Assembly: GCF_002531825.1 (NCBI RefSeq)
Contig: NZ_NWSX01000006.1
Coordinates: 1 to 64,000 of the forward strand
Length of the DNA stretch: 64,000 nucleotides
From: Rhizobium sp. J15
Lineage (GTDB): Bacteria; Pseudomonadota; Alphaproteobacteria; Rhizobiales; Rhizobiaceae
Direction of reading: 5' to 3'
In this document: piece by piece, positions 39,101 through 47,087 of the stretch
How the letters are laid out: the number at the start of each line of letters is the position of its first letter
Position numbering within the stretch: the first letter of the stretch is position 1
Translations under genes and position numbers: made by a program
Notes under the pieces: generated by a model
What the model saw: the letters and a program-made list of their open reading frames with translations, nothing else
Database searches by the model: none
What the model was told of the DNA's origin: nothing

Positions 39101-39656
39101 GGCGCTTCAGCAGGAGTAGCCGGGCTTCCGCCTGGGCGGCATGGCCTTCCTTAATCGCCGCGTCGACCGGTCCGGTCAACGCGGCGGTCAGGGCGATCAA
39201 CCCCTCGGTGCCCGCCTCCTCCAGCCATGAGGCGCGGACATGGATGGCCTGATTGCCTTCGCCGCCGAGATAGGCGCGGCTGACGAGATCGACCAGCCGT
39301 TCGTAACCGGCCTCCGTCGCGGCAAGAAGAACGATCGACGGCAACTTGACCAGCGCCTGCTGGCCGCCGCGCTTTTCCGTTTCCAGCCCGTCTTCCATGT
39401 CGATCGAGACCTGGCAACCGATGATCGGCTGCAGGCCCTCGTCCATCGCCTTCTGGGAGAATTCCAGCGCGATGAACAGATTGTTGGTGTCGGTGATGGC
39501 GATCGCCGGTTGGCTGTCGCAGGTCGCCTTGTAGAGGATCTTCTTGAGAGGCAGCGCGCCCTCTAGGAGCGAATAGGCGGAGTGGACCCGCAGGTGGATG
39601 AAGCCCGGCGTGCCGCCGGTTGCTTCCGCCGTAGAATCCTTTGCCGTCTCCGCCAT
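36159..39656 (-). CDS. dnaE: DNA polymerase III alpha subunit
   Basis: The replicative polymerase of 1165 residues. The N-terminal PHP domain starts HLRVHSAYSLLEGALPLKK near residue 22. The palm acidic residues are in MPDFDIDFCQDRREE near 430. The helix-hairpin-helix and OB-fold regions follow (LAGTVISKQERKTRTGNKMGI near 1020). ATG 39656 is chosen because GGAAGG lies seven bases upstream; an in-frame ATG 15 bases earlier has no good site. A 28-residue membrane peptide gene behind an SOS-like promoter lies 117 bases upstream on the same strand, so dnaE may be partly transcribed from there. Confidence 0.95.
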   Translation of the reverse strand: MAETAKDSTAEATGGTPGFIHLRVHSAYSLLEGALPLKKILYKATCDSQPAIAITDTNNLFIALEFSQKAMDEGLQPIIGCQVSIDMEDGLETEKRGGQQALVKLPSIVLLAATEAGYERLVDLVSRAYLGGEGNQAIHVRASWLEEAGTEGLIALTAALTGPVDAAIKEGHAAQAEARLLLLKRLFGDRLYVELQRHGTYDKRHEQKVVGLAYAHDLPLVATNEAFFPARDDYDAHDALMAVAHNAIVSDDSRFRLTPDHYLKSRAEMAKLFADLPEALENTIEIAKRCSFVLKTRKPILPRFTGATADAEEAERAEANELRRQAVEGLDMRLATLGMSPGYEEKDYRERLEFELSVIERMRFPGYFLIVADFIKWAKQHDIPVGPGRGSGAGSLVAYALTITDVDPLRFSLLFERFLNPERVSMPDFDIDFCQDRREEVIRYVQAKYGREQVAQIITFGSLQARAALRDVGRVLEMPYGQVDKICKLVPNNPANPTPLSKAIEEEPKLQEEAAKEPVVARLLDIAQKIEGLYRHASTHAAGIVIGDRPLSKLVPMYRDPRSDMPVTQFNMKWVEQAGLVKFDFLGLKTLTVLKVAVDFVAKRGINVDLASIPLDDKPTYEMLSRGETVGVFQVESAGMRKALIGMKPDCIEDIIALVALYRPGPMENIPVYNARKHGEEEVESIHPMIDHLLKETQGVIVYQEQVMQIAQVLSGYSLGEADLLRRAMGKKIKAEMDQQRERFVDGAVKNGVKKPQADVIFDLLAKFANYGFNKSHAAAYAIVSYQTAYMKAHYPVEFLAASMTLDMSNTEKVNDFRQDAKRLGIEVIAPSVQTSFRHFETGDNRIYYALAALKGVGESAVDHVVEVRGDKPFASIEDFCLRIDPRQVNRRVLESLIYAGAFDCFGTDRAHLAAGLDRILGYAQRAQENKLSGQSDIFGSTLTSGPEKISLPPYSPWLASERLLKEFQVLGFYLTAHPLDSYNNILQKMRVQTFAEFSAAIKQGATNARLAGTVISKQERKTRTGNKMGIIVFSDSSGQFEAVLFSEMLNQYRDILESGKSFLLTATGEERPEGIGLRIQTIQSLEEKSLQMQKALRVYVRDSGPLKMVAGHLNAKGDGLVSFIVIKEEGKREVEVALPEKYRITPEIAAALRAAPGVVDVELV

Positions 39657-39738
39657 GACATGCCTTCCCAATCACCCGAATGAATCGGACGCATTGTCGG
39701 CATTGAGGGCGATGATGTCCAGAAGAAGTCCCGCGTCC

Positions 39739-39763
39739 GGACCGCATGGCTGCCATGCGATCC
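39739..39763. repeat. Hairpin between the small peptide gene and dnaE
   Basis: CGCATGG and CCATGCG pair around CTG, with flanking GGA and TCC. No T run follows on the minus strand, so it is unlikely to be a full terminator between the two genes. Confidence 0.5.
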
Positions 39764-39773
39764 CCTGAAAACT

Positions 39774-39860
39774 TTAGATGGCGATGACGATCAGCGAGAA
39801 GCTGGCAACGAACATTGCGATGGAGGTGAATGCTGCGATATCACGGATCATGTCAGTCAT
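39774..39860 (-). CDS. 28-residue membrane peptide under an SOS-type promoter
   Basis: The reverse-strand frame ATG 39860 to TAA 39774 encodes a peptide that begins MTDMIRDIAAF. A hydrophobic helix of about 20 residues (FTSIAMFVASFSLIVIAI) follows to the end. A strong AAGGAGAG lies five bases before the ATG. The promoter just upstream contains a LexA box. Size, N-in single-span topology and SOS context resemble SidA of Caulobacter crescentus, a 29-residue SOS-induced division inhibitor. I cannot align it with SidA from memory, so homology is not claimed. No other function is apparent. Confidence 0.75.
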   Translation of the reverse strand: MTDMIRDIAAFTSIAMFVASFSLIVIAI

Positions 39861-39888
39861 TTGGCTCTCCTTTACTCGTTATGTTTTT

Positions 39889-39917
39889 AATTTGTTCCAT
39901 TTATGTTCTGATGTCAA
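39889..39917 (-). promoter_or_regulatory. Promoter of the 28-residue peptide gene
   Basis: On the reverse strand a perfect TTGACA (39917-39912), a 17-base spacer and CAAATT (39894-39889). The leader before the ATG would be about 20 bases. Confidence 0.6.
39894..39908 (-). promoter_or_regulatory. LexA (SOS) box inside the peptide promoter
   Basis: On the reverse strand GAAC-ATAAATG-GAAC, an exact GAAC-N7-GAAC operator lying between the -35 and -10 elements, where bound LexA would exclude RNA polymerase. Confidence 0.8.
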
Positions 39918-40144
39918 CAGGAATCTTTTCCTTCGTGCTTGCGTTTGAAAAATCCCGTGAGGCGCGTGCGAATCAGCTTTGCTCAGCGCTGGTGTGAGAA
40001 TGCCTTCGTCAACCGGCTCGGTATTTCGACTGAAAACCGGTCCGCGCTGATCATCTAACAGCTGCGACCTCACTCGCGATTTTGTTCTTCTTACGTTCTC
40101 TCCACCGTGTTACATGCATAGCAGATGAGTTGAGGGAAACGACA

Positions 40145-40609
40145 ATGCTCGATATCGCGATGCTGAACGACTTCATCGTCGAGGCCAAGGCCGCTACCTA
40201 TGTCGGCGACGGTGTGCCTCGCCTGCCCTGCCGGCCCGGCTCTCACGATATCGGATACGAACGCGGCGACTGGCGCTATCTCGACAGCTATTTCGGCGGC
40301 ACGGATTTCGCCGGACAGGAAGTGGTATGGCTTGGCGACCAACCTGTATGGGCGATGAACTATTTCGGCTGCGTCATCGCCCCTGATCTCATCGATGGGA
40401 GCGCGGCCGGGACGGTGATCAAGGCAGCTCTCTCGGCCATGTATCGGGAAGGCCGGTTTCTTGGCGGCATGGAATTCGACCATCTGCTCGGCCGTTATGT
40501 CGACCGCAGCGAAGGCGGCTGCGACCGGTTCAACGGCCATGAATGCATCATGGTCGAGGGCCGGAAAGCCTATATGCTCGATTATCGCGGCGGGCTGGTC
40601 ATCCCTTGA
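40145..40609 (+). CDS. DUF5680 domain protein
   Basis: A soluble protein of 154 residues. The family core reads FIVEAKAATYVGDG, GSHDIGYERGDWRYLDSYFGG and EVVWLGDQPVWAMNYFG, followed by a variable C-terminus. The molecular function of DUF5680 proteins is unknown. ATG 40145 follows GAGGGAAA. The upstream in-frame ATG at 40082 has no ribosome binding site. It diverges from the SOS peptide gene with 284 bases between, and ends eight bases before the lolD stop on the other strand. Confidence 0.82.
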   Translation: MLDIAMLNDFIVEAKAATYVGDGVPRLPCRPGSHDIGYERGDWRYLDSYFGGTDFAGQEVVWLGDQPVWAMNYFGCVIAPDLIDGSAAGTVIKAALSAMYREGRFLGGMEFDHLLGRYVDRSEGGCDRFNGHECIMVEGRKAYMLDYRGGLVIP

Positions 40610-40617
40610 TCCCAGCC

Positions 40618-41301
40618 TCAGAAGTCGACGATCTTTCCGTCGGAGATCGTCACGCGCCGATCCATGCGCCGGGCAAGCTCGTGATTGTGGGTGGCGATAA
40701 GGGCTGCAAGGCCGGACTGGCGCACCAGCGCCTCCAGCGCATCGAAGACGTAACTTGCCGTTTCCGGGTCGAGATTGCCGGTCGGCTCGTCGGCAAGAAG
40801 CAAGGTCGGCGCATTGGCGACGGCGCGGGCGATCGCGACGCGCTGCTGTTCGCCGCCCGATAGTTCAGCCGGGCGATGCGAGCCGCGATGGCCGATGCGC
40901 ATGTAATCGAGGAGCTGACCAGCCCGCTCGCCGGCTTCCTTCCAGGACAGCCCGGCGATCAGCTGCGGCATCATGATGTTTTCGAGCGCGGAGAATTCCG
41001 GCAGGAGATGGTGGAACTGATAGACGAAGCCGATCTCGCTACGGCGGATCGCGGTACGCTTCTCGTCGGAAAGGCCGTCGCAGGCGTGGCCATTGATGGT
41101 GACTTCACCGCCGTCGGGATGTTCGAGCAGACCCGCGACGTGCAGCAGCGTCGATTTGCCGGTGCCGGAGGGAGCAACAAGCGCGACCATCTCGCCTTTC
41201 GACAGCGAGAAATCCGCGCCTCTCAGGATGGCGAGCAGCGTATCGCCCTGCCCGTAATGGCGCTCGACGCCGGTAAGCTTGAGAACGACGTTGCGTTTCA
41301 T
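40618..41301 (-). CDS. lolD: Lipoprotein-releasing system ATPase LolD
   Basis: An ABC ATPase of 227 residues that powers extraction of outer-membrane lipoproteins from the inner membrane. Walker A is APSGTGKST near residue 43 (an Ala where Gly is usual), the signature is LSGGEQQR and Walker B is [12 protein letters not shown]. It starts 14 bases after lolC ends on the same strand, so the pair forms an operon with proS upstream. Frames extending upstream of ATG 41301 run through lolC and are rejected. Confidence 0.92.
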   Translation of the reverse strand: MKRNVVLKLTGVERHYGQGDTLLAILRGADFSLSKGEMVALVAPSGTGKSTLLHVAGLLEHPDGGEVTINGHACDGLSDEKRTAIRRSEIGFVYQFHHLLPEFSALENIMMPQLIAGLSWKEAGERAGQLLDYMRIGHRGSHRPAELSGGEQQRVAIARAVANAPTLLLADEPTGNLDPETASYVFDALEALVRQSGLAALIATHNHELARRMDRRVTISDGKIVDF

Positions 41302-41315
41302 GAAGGCGGCATTCC

Positions 41316-42620
41316 TTATTCGTAGCGCAGGGCCTGCACCGGATCGAGCCTGGAGGCGCGCCAGGCCGGGAAGATGGTCGCGATGAAGGAGAGGCTGAGC
41401 GCCATGACGACCACCGAGATCGTTTCGCTGATATCCATCTCGGCCGGCAGCTGGCTGAGGAAATAGACCTGCGGATTGAAGATTACGGTGCCGGAGATCC
41501 AGGAAAAGAACTGGCGGATGGATTCGATGTTGACGCAGACGACGACGCCGAGCAGCACGCCCGCAAGCGTGCCGACGATGCCGATCGCCGCTCCGGTCAT
41601 GAAGAAGATGCGCATGATCGCGCCGGCGCTGGCGCCCATGGTGCGCAGGATGGCGATATCGCTGCCCTTGTCCTTCACCAGCATGATGAGACCGGAAATG
41701 ATGTTCAGCGCCGCGACCAGCACGATCAGCGTCAGGATCATGAACATGACGTTGCGTTCGACCTGGAGCGCCGAGAAGAAGGTCTGGTTGCGCTGGCGCC
41801 AATCGGTAATGGCGATCTGGCGGCCGGCCGCTTCTTCCACCTTGGGCCTCAGATTGTCGATATCGTCGGGATTGTCGACGAAGAGCTCGATCGACTGCAC
41901 CAGCCCTTCGGCATTGAAGTAAAGCTGCGCCTCCTCGAGCGGCATGAAGATGATCGAGGAATCATATTCCGACATGCCGATCTCAAAGAGGCCGGAGATC
42001 TTGTAGGACTTGACGCGCGGGCTGACGCCCATCGGCGTAACGTCTCCGTCCGGCGACGTCAGCGTAATCAGGTCACCGACGCGCAGACCAAGCTGATCGG
42101 CCATGCGGGTGCCTATGAGGACGCCTTCGCCGGAAGCGTAACCCACCATGTCGCCCGATTTGATGTTCTCGGAAATCGTCTTGAGCTTGGTCAGATCGTC
42201 GGCGCGGGCTCCGCGCACCAGCGCACCGGTGCTGCCGCCGGCCTGGGCGGAGGCGAGCACCTGGCCTTCCACCAAAGGCAGCGCCATCTTAACGCCGGGT
42301 ACAGCGGCGAGCCTGCCGGCAAGGTCGGCATAGTCGGTGAAAGGCCCGTCGACAGGCTGCACGATCATATGACCGTTGATGCCGAGGATACGCGAGACGA
42401 GCTCGGTGCGGAAGCCGTTCATCACGGCCATGACGATGATCAGCGTCGCAACGCCGAGCATGATGCCGACGAAGGAGAAGCCGGCAATGACCGATATGAA
42501 AGCCTCCTTGCGGCGGGCGCGCAGATAGCGCCACGCCACGAGGCGTTCGAAGGTTGAAAATGGCCTGCCAGCCGGACCCAAGCCGGATTTTGAACTCCGG
42601 TCCACTGCTGCCTCTGCCAT
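41316..42620 (-). CDS. lolC: Lipoprotein-releasing system permease LolC/LolE
   Basis: An inner-membrane protein of 434 residues. A first helix ([31 protein letters not shown]) follows the basic [11 protein letters not shown] large periplasmic domain (about 70-290) comes next, then three C-terminal helices with the conserved [16 protein letters not shown] coupling segment. Only one permease is seen, as in alphaproteobacteria, where a homodimer probably replaces LolC/LolE. It lies between proS and lolD. Confidence 0.92.
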   Translation of the reverse strand: MAEAAVDRSSKSGLGPAGRPFSTFERLVAWRYLRARRKEAFISVIAGFSFVGIMLGVATLIIVMAVMNGFRTELVSRILGINGHMIVQPVDGPFTDYADLAGRLAAVPGVKMALPLVEGQVLASAQAGGSTGALVRGARADDLTKLKTISENIKSGDMVGYASGEGVLIGTRMADQLGLRVGDLITLTSPDGDVTPMGVSPRVKSYKISGLFEIGMSEYDSSIIFMPLEEAQLYFNAEGLVQSIELFVDNPDDIDNLRPKVEEAAGRQIAITDWRQRNQTFFSALQVERNVMFMILTLIVLVAALNIISGLIMLVKDKGSDIAILRTMGASAGAIMRIFFMTGAAIGIVGTLAGVLLGVVVCVNIESIRQFFSWISGTVIFNPQVYFLSQLPAEMDISETISVVVMALSLSFIATIFPAWRASRLDPVQALRYE

Positions 42621-42635
42621 TTCGCCTCCGTTTCC

Positions 42636-43958
42636 TTAAGCCACGAACCTGTTGATCGCCGCTTCGATGGTCATCGTTTCGCGGGCACCCGTCTTGCGGT
42701 CCTTTACCTCCACTTCGCCGTTCGCGACCGCGCGCGGGCCGGCGATGATCTGGACGGGCACGCCGATCAGGTCGGCAGTCGCGAACTTCGTGCCGGCCCG
42801 GTCGTCGGTATCGTCATAGAGCACGTCCTTGCCGGCCTTGGTCAGCGCGGCATAGATCAGCTCGCAGGTATCGTCACAGGCCTGATCGCCCGCCTTCATG
42901 TTGATCACGACGGCATCGAAGGGCGCGACCGACGCCGGCCAGATGATTCCGTTCTCATCATGCGATGCTTCGATGATGGCGGGAACAAGGCGTGTCGGGC
43001 CGATACCGTAGGAACCCATGTGAACGAAGTGTTCCTTGCCGTCAGGCCCCTGCACTTTCGCGCCCATCGCCTCGGAATATTTCGTGCCGAAATAGAAGAT
43101 GTGGCCGACCTCGATGCCGCGCGCCGACAGGCGGTCGCCTTCGGGAACGGCGTTAAAGGCCGCCTCGTCGTGCATTTCCGAGGTCGCCGCATAGAGCGAG
43201 GTCCACTTGTCGAAGATCGCCTTCAGGCCGCCGACGCTGTCGAAATCGGTGTTGTCGCCGGGAATATCGAAGCCGACGAAATCCTTGTGGCAGAACACCT
43301 CGGATTCGCCGGTGTCGGCGAGGATGATGAATTCGTGGCTGAGATTACCGCCGATCGGGCCAGTGTCGGCACGCATCGGGATGGCGCGCAGGCCGAGCCG
43401 ATCGAAGGTTCTGAGATAGGCGGCGAACATCTTGTTATAGGAATGCTCTGCCCCTTCGCGCGTCAGATCGAAGGAATAGGCATCCTTCATCATGAATTCG
43501 CGCGAGCGCATGGTGCCAAAGCGCGGGCGGATCTCGTCACGGAACTTCAGCTGGATGTGATAGAGGTTGAGCGGCAGATCCTTATAGGACTTGATGGAAG
43601 AGCGGAAAATATCCGTCACCATCTCCTCGTTGGTGGGGCCGTAGAGCATCGGCCGGTCCTGACGGTCCTTGATGCGCAGCATCTCCTTGCCGTAGGCATC
43701 GTAGCGTCCGCTTTCCTGCCAGAGCTCGGCCGATTGCAGGGTCGGCATCGACAGCTCGATAGCGCCCGCGCGGTTCTGTTCCTCGCGGATGATGGCGTTG
43801 ACCTTGTCCAACACGCGCTTGCCGAGCGGCAGCCAGGAATAGATACCCTGCGACTGCTGGCGGATCATGCCGGCGCGCAGCATTAGCCGGTGGGAGACGA
43901 TTTCCGCCTCCTTGGGGTTTTCCTTGAGGATGGGCAAGAAATAGCGGGACAGACGCAT
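42636..43958 (-). CDS. proS: Prolyl-tRNA synthetase, short alphaproteobacterial type
   Basis: A class II synthetase of 440 residues charging tRNA-Pro. Motif 2 is in [26 protein letters not shown] near residue 135. Motif 3 is in [14 protein letters not shown] near 320. The C-terminal anticodon-binding domain starts near 345. It lacks the editing insertion of about 180 residues that E. coli ProRS has between motifs 2 and 3, as is usual for this branch. ATG 43958 ([11 protein letters not shown]) is the family start; the in-frame extension to 44009 is not conserved sequence. Confidence 0.93.
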   Translation of the reverse strand: MRLSRYFLPILKENPKEAEIVSHRLMLRAGMIRQQSQGIYSWLPLGKRVLDKVNAIIREEQNRAGAIELSMPTLQSAELWQESGRYDAYGKEMLRIKDRQDRPMLYGPTNEEMVTDIFRSSIKSYKDLPLNLYHIQLKFRDEIRPRFGTMRSREFMMKDAYSFDLTREGAEHSYNKMFAAYLRTFDRLGLRAIPMRADTGPIGGNLSHEFIILADTGESEVFCHKDFVGFDIPGDNTDFDSVGGLKAIFDKWTSLYAATSEMHDEAAFNAVPEGDRLSARGIEVGHIFYFGTKYSEAMGAKVQGPDGKEHFVHMGSYGIGPTRLVPAIIEASHDENGIIWPASVAPFDAVVINMKAGDQACDDTCELIYAALTKAGKDVLYDDTDDRAGTKFATADLIGVPVQIIAGPRAVANGEVEVKDRKTGARETMTIEAAINRFVA

Positions 43959-44156
43959 GGCGGATTCCGGACAAGTTGAGATCCCGCGGAAAAGCGGAAT
44001 CGAAGACAATTGTTAATGTCGGGAGCGTTCATAGCCGCTTCGCGGCAGGAAGGAAACCCGCAACGGACCTTGGAAACCTCCCGCACGCGCATGTTCGCAC
44101 CCGCAAAATGAAAGGGCATGAAAAAGCGCGTGTTTATAAGGACTTGAACGAAAATC
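43959..44156. other. Upstream region of proS
   Basis: About 200 bases 5' of proS. I see no convincing T-box-like leader and no protein frame. Confidence 0.3.
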
Positions 44157-44386
44157 TTGTCAACAGAAAAATTTTGCTAGGGTGTAGCAAAAATGCAAAA
44201 AAAGGTAATGACAAAGCCCAATGTTTGAGCTAGCTTTAGCTCACAAAACAGGCAAGGAAGTTAATTCTTGCCATTTCGCGGTCAAGTCTTGGGAGGATCA
44301 GATCTTAGGCGCGCTCGTCGCAGCCCCGGCAACGGTTACAGATCACGCGATACTTAAAACAAGGCTTTTAGCCTTGTTTTTTTTTG
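44157..44386 (+). ncRNA. Possible plus-strand small RNA between proS and DUF1467
   Basis: Both flanking genes run on the minus strand, yet a strong plus-strand terminator ends here. Upstream of it lie three clean hairpins on the plus strand: TTTTGCTA/TAGCAAAA at 44172-44192, TGAGCTA/TAGCTCA at 44225-44242 and GGCAAG/CTTGCC at 44251-44272. The promoter is unclear: TTGAAC or TTGTCA near 44144-44162 have only weak -10 partners, so the 5' end is a guess. No convincing protein frame stops before the terminator. Confidence 0.45.
44356..44385 (+). terminator. Strong intrinsic terminator, plus strand
   Basis: AAAACAAGGC and GCCTTG pair around TTTTA, followed by nine T. Reading the minus strand gives only four T, so it is mainly a plus-strand terminator, although it could help end the nuo-rnj-mce transcript. 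Confidence 0.85.
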
Positions 44387-44490
44387 GTTTTTCGGCTTCT
44401 TCCGTTTCCCAAAAGCCACTTCTCCTTCATAAGGAAGCAGGCCTCATTACGTTACGGAAGCTCTTTGCCGTAACAATATGACGCTGGTAT

Positions 44491-44536
44491 GACGGTATAC
44501 CGTCTCCTGCATTTACATCTGCTCAAACTTTGAGCA
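44491..44536. repeat. Two perfect inverted repeats downstream of DUF1467
   Basis: GACGGTATACCGTC (44491-44504) is a perfect 14-base palindrome. TGCTCAAA-C-TTTGAGCA (44520-44536) is an 8-1-8 inverted repeat. They lie just past the DUF1467 stop. They may be regulator sites or mRNA-end structures; no T run follows on the minus strand. Confidence 0.55.
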
Positions 44537-44547
44537 AAAGCTACTTC

Positions 44548-44826
44548 TTAATAGAAGCTCGGCCCGAATTGTGGAAGAGCATCGAAGCCCCAGCCGAAAT
44601 AGGTGTCGGACACATACCAGACGCCGTAGATCACAGCCGAAATCAGCGTCGTCAGGGAAAAGACGAAGCCAGCGCGAAAACGGGTGGGCGCGCTCGGGAC
44701 GGTGCCAAGCACCACGTCGTTATCCTCGGCCTGGGTGCGCAGGCCGATCGGCAGGACAGCGAACAGCGTCATCCACCATATGATGAAATAGACGGCAAAT
44801 CCCTGGAGAAAAATCTGGAGCATCAT
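44548..44826 (-). CDS. DUF1467 small membrane protein
   Basis: A protein of 92 residues with two hydrophobic helices (FLQGFAVYFIIWWMTLFAVLP and FSLTTLISAVIYGVWYV), the former followed by IGLRTQAE, which is the DUF1467 hallmark. The family occurs mainly in alphaproteobacteria beside mce and proS, as here; function unknown. Two adjacent Met codons could each be the start. Confidence 0.82.
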   Translation of the reverse strand: MMLQIFLQGFAVYFIIWWMTLFAVLPIGLRTQAEDNDVVLGTVPSAPTRFRAGFVFSLTTLISAVIYGVWYVSDTYFGWGFDALPQFGPSFY

Positions 44827-44992
44827 GGTTCCCGTTCATGCCGGCTCGGCGCCGCAGTCTTTGCGCAATTCAAGACGCAAACCCAGCGCAGTGCTGCTGG
44901 AATTGCCCTGAAGCATCTTTATACGGCGGAATGGCGGCCAACTCAAAGCGAAGGAAATGTTTGACCACCGTTAGGTCACTCTGCCGCAGCAC

Positions 44993-45397
44993 TCAGGCCT
45001 GCTCGAGTTCGATCAGCGTACCGAAGAAATCCCTGGGGTGCAGGAAGAGCACCGGCTTGCCGTGCGCGCCGGTCTTCGGCTGACCATCGCCGAGCACTCT
45101 TGCACCTGCCCCGACCAGCCGGTCACGAGCGAGAAGGATATCCTCCACCTCGTAGCAGATGTGGTGCATACCGCCGGCGGGGTTCTTTTCGAGGAAGGCC
45201 GCGATCGGCGAGGCGTCGCCGAGCGGCTGCAGCAATTCGACCTTGGTGTTCGGCAGTTCGACGAAGACGACGGTGACGCCGTGCTCCGGCAGGGTCTGCG
45301 GCTCAGAAACGGCAGCACCCAGCGTATCGCGATAGGCGGCCGTCGCCGCGGCGAGATCAGGAACGGCAATGGCGATATGGTTCACGCGGCCGAGCAT
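44993..45397 (-). CDS. mce: Methylmalonyl-CoA epimerase
   Basis: A glyoxalase-fold enzyme of 134 residues that interconverts the (2R) and (2S) epimers of methylmalonyl-CoA in propionate metabolism. Metal ligands and fold elements are visible: H7 in NHIAIAV, MHHICYEV near 78 and TLIELEQA at the C-terminus. Its start lies three bases before the rnj stop on the same strand, so it is the last but one gene of the nuo-birA-rnj-mce group. No mutase gene is in the window. Confidence 0.9.
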   Translation of the reverse strand: MLGRVNHIAIAVPDLAAATAAYRDTLGAAVSEPQTLPEHGVTVVFVELPNTKVELLQPLGDASPIAAFLEKNPAGGMHHICYEVEDILLARDRLVGAGARVLGDGQPKTGAHGKPVLFLHPRDFFGTLIELEQA

Positions 45398-45399
45398 GC

Positions 45400-47070
45400 T
45401 CAGACCTTGGTGACGAAGGCGGTGACAACAGGCTTCTTGCCCCAGGTTTGGTTCGCGGCGGCGCGGACGGCGCGGCGCACGGCTTCCTGCAGCATGTCGA
45501 TATCCTTGCGGCGGGCACGCGGAATGCTCTCGATGGCGCCGATCGCCGCGTCGTAGAGCGTATCTTCCATCTCGTCGCCCTCGTCGTCATAAACAGGCAG
45601 GCCGATCGAAACGAGATCGGGATCGCCGATGATATCATAGCGCGCATCGAGCACGATGCTGACCGCGACATGGCCGACATAGGAGAGCTTCTTGCGCTCG
45701 CCGATGCCCATCTCGTCGAAATCGCCAATCAGCATACCATCCTTGTAGATGCGGCCATGCGGCGCCTCGCCGATCACCTCGACGGGACCGGGCGCCAGCC
45801 GCAAGATGTCGCCATTGCGCACGCGCGGCACGATCGCAATACCGGATTGTTCGGCAAGCTCCTTGTGGGCCGTCAGATGCGTCGCTTCGCCATGGACGGG
45901 GACGACGATCTTCGGCCGCGTCCACTCGTACATCCTCTGCAATTCGTTGCGGCGGGGATGGCCGGAAACGTGGACCAGCGCCTCGGTGTCGGTGATGATG
46001 TGCACACCCTGTTCGACGAGGCCGTTCTTGATGTCCTGGATCGCCTTCTCGTTGCCGGGAATGGCGCGCGAGGAGAAGACGACGATGTCGCCGGCCGCAA
46101 ATGCCACATTGCGCATCTCGTCGCGGGAAAGCTTGGCAAGGGCTGCGCGCGCCTCGCCCTGGCTGCCGGTCAGGATGACGACGACCTTGTCGCGCGGGAT
46201 ATAGCCGTATTCTTCCTCTGATATGAAAGGCTTCACGCCTTCCATCAGGCCGATATCCTGGGCGACATCGACGACGCGCTTCAGCGAGCTGCCGAGCAGC
46301 AGCACTTCGCGGCCGGCCGCCTCGGCAGCCTCGGCGACGGTGCGGATACGCCCGACATTCGAGGAGAAGGTGGTGATCGCCACCCGGCCCTCGGCATCCT
46401 CGATGATCTTGCGCAGGCTCTCCGACACATCCTTCTCGGAGGGCGAAACACCGTCGCGCAGCGCATTGGTGGAATCGCACATCAGCGCCAGCACACCCTC
46501 GTCGCCGAGCTGGCGGAAGCGCGTCTCGTCGGTCAGGGGGCCGAGCGAGGGCTCGTGGTCGATCTTCCAGTCGCCGGTGTGGATGACATTGCCAGCCGGC
46601 GTGCGGATCATCAGCGACATCGGCTCGGGGATCGAATGGTTGACGGCCACACCTTCGATGCTGAAGGGGCCGACATTGATCGTGTCGCCCGCCTTGAACG
46701 GCGTCACCGGCACTTCACCGATCGTTGCCTTCTCGAAATTGCGTTTGGCTTCGAGCAGGCCTGAGGTAAAGGCCGAGGCGAAGACCGGCACGTTGAGGCC
46801 CGGCCAGAGATCGGCGAGCGCGCCGTAATGGTCTTCATGGGCATGGGTGATGATGATCGCCTTGAGGTTCTTGCGCTCGCTGGCGAGGAAGCGGATATCG
46901 GGCAGCACGAGGTCGACGCCCGGCAGGTCGGGGCCGGGAAAGGTGACGCCGCAATCGACCATGATCCACTGGCGATGCTCGGGCGGGCCGTAGCCGTAAA
47001 GAGCGAGATTCATGCCGATCTCGCCAACGCCGCCCAGAGGCAGGAATACCAATTCGTCCTGTTTCGCCAT
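45400..47070 (-). CDS. rnj: Ribonuclease J
   Basis: A metallo-beta-lactamase/beta-CASP nuclease of 556 residues with 5'-3' exonuclease and endonuclease activity in rRNA maturation and mRNA decay. Zinc ligands are HAHEDHYGAL at residues 76-85 and HTGDWKID near 165. The beta-CASP region follows, with TGSQGEARAAL and the C-terminal motif HVSGHPRRNEL near 370. Length is typical. With rne and rnr in the same window, three core RNA-degrading enzymes lie within 35 kb. Confidence 0.94.
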   Translation of the reverse strand: MAKQDELVFLPLGGVGEIGMNLALYGYGPPEHRQWIMVDCGVTFPGPDLPGVDLVLPDIRFLASERKNLKAIIITHAHEDHYGALADLWPGLNVPVFASAFTSGLLEAKRNFEKATIGEVPVTPFKAGDTINVGPFSIEGVAVNHSIPEPMSLMIRTPAGNVIHTGDWKIDHEPSLGPLTDETRFRQLGDEGVLALMCDSTNALRDGVSPSEKDVSESLRKIIEDAEGRVAITTFSSNVGRIRTVAEAAEAAGREVLLLGSSLKRVVDVAQDIGLMEGVKPFISEEEYGYIPRDKVVVILTGSQGEARAALAKLSRDEMRNVAFAAGDIVVFSSRAIPGNEKAIQDIKNGLVEQGVHIITDTEALVHVSGHPRRNELQRMYEWTRPKIVVPVHGEATHLTAHKELAEQSGIAIVPRVRNGDILRLAPGPVEVIGEAPHGRIYKDGMLIGDFDEMGIGERKKLSYVGHVAVSIVLDARYDIIGDPDLVSIGLPVYDDEGDEMEDTLYDAAIGAIESIPRARRKDIDMLQEAVRRAVRAAANQTWGKKPVVTAFVTKV

Positions 47071-47087
47071 AATTTTCGTTTTTTCCG

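Noticed and set aside
44221..44481. Plus-strand frame of 86 codons
   Set aside because: It reads through a strong terminator at 44356-44385 and two hairpins. No ribosome binding site.
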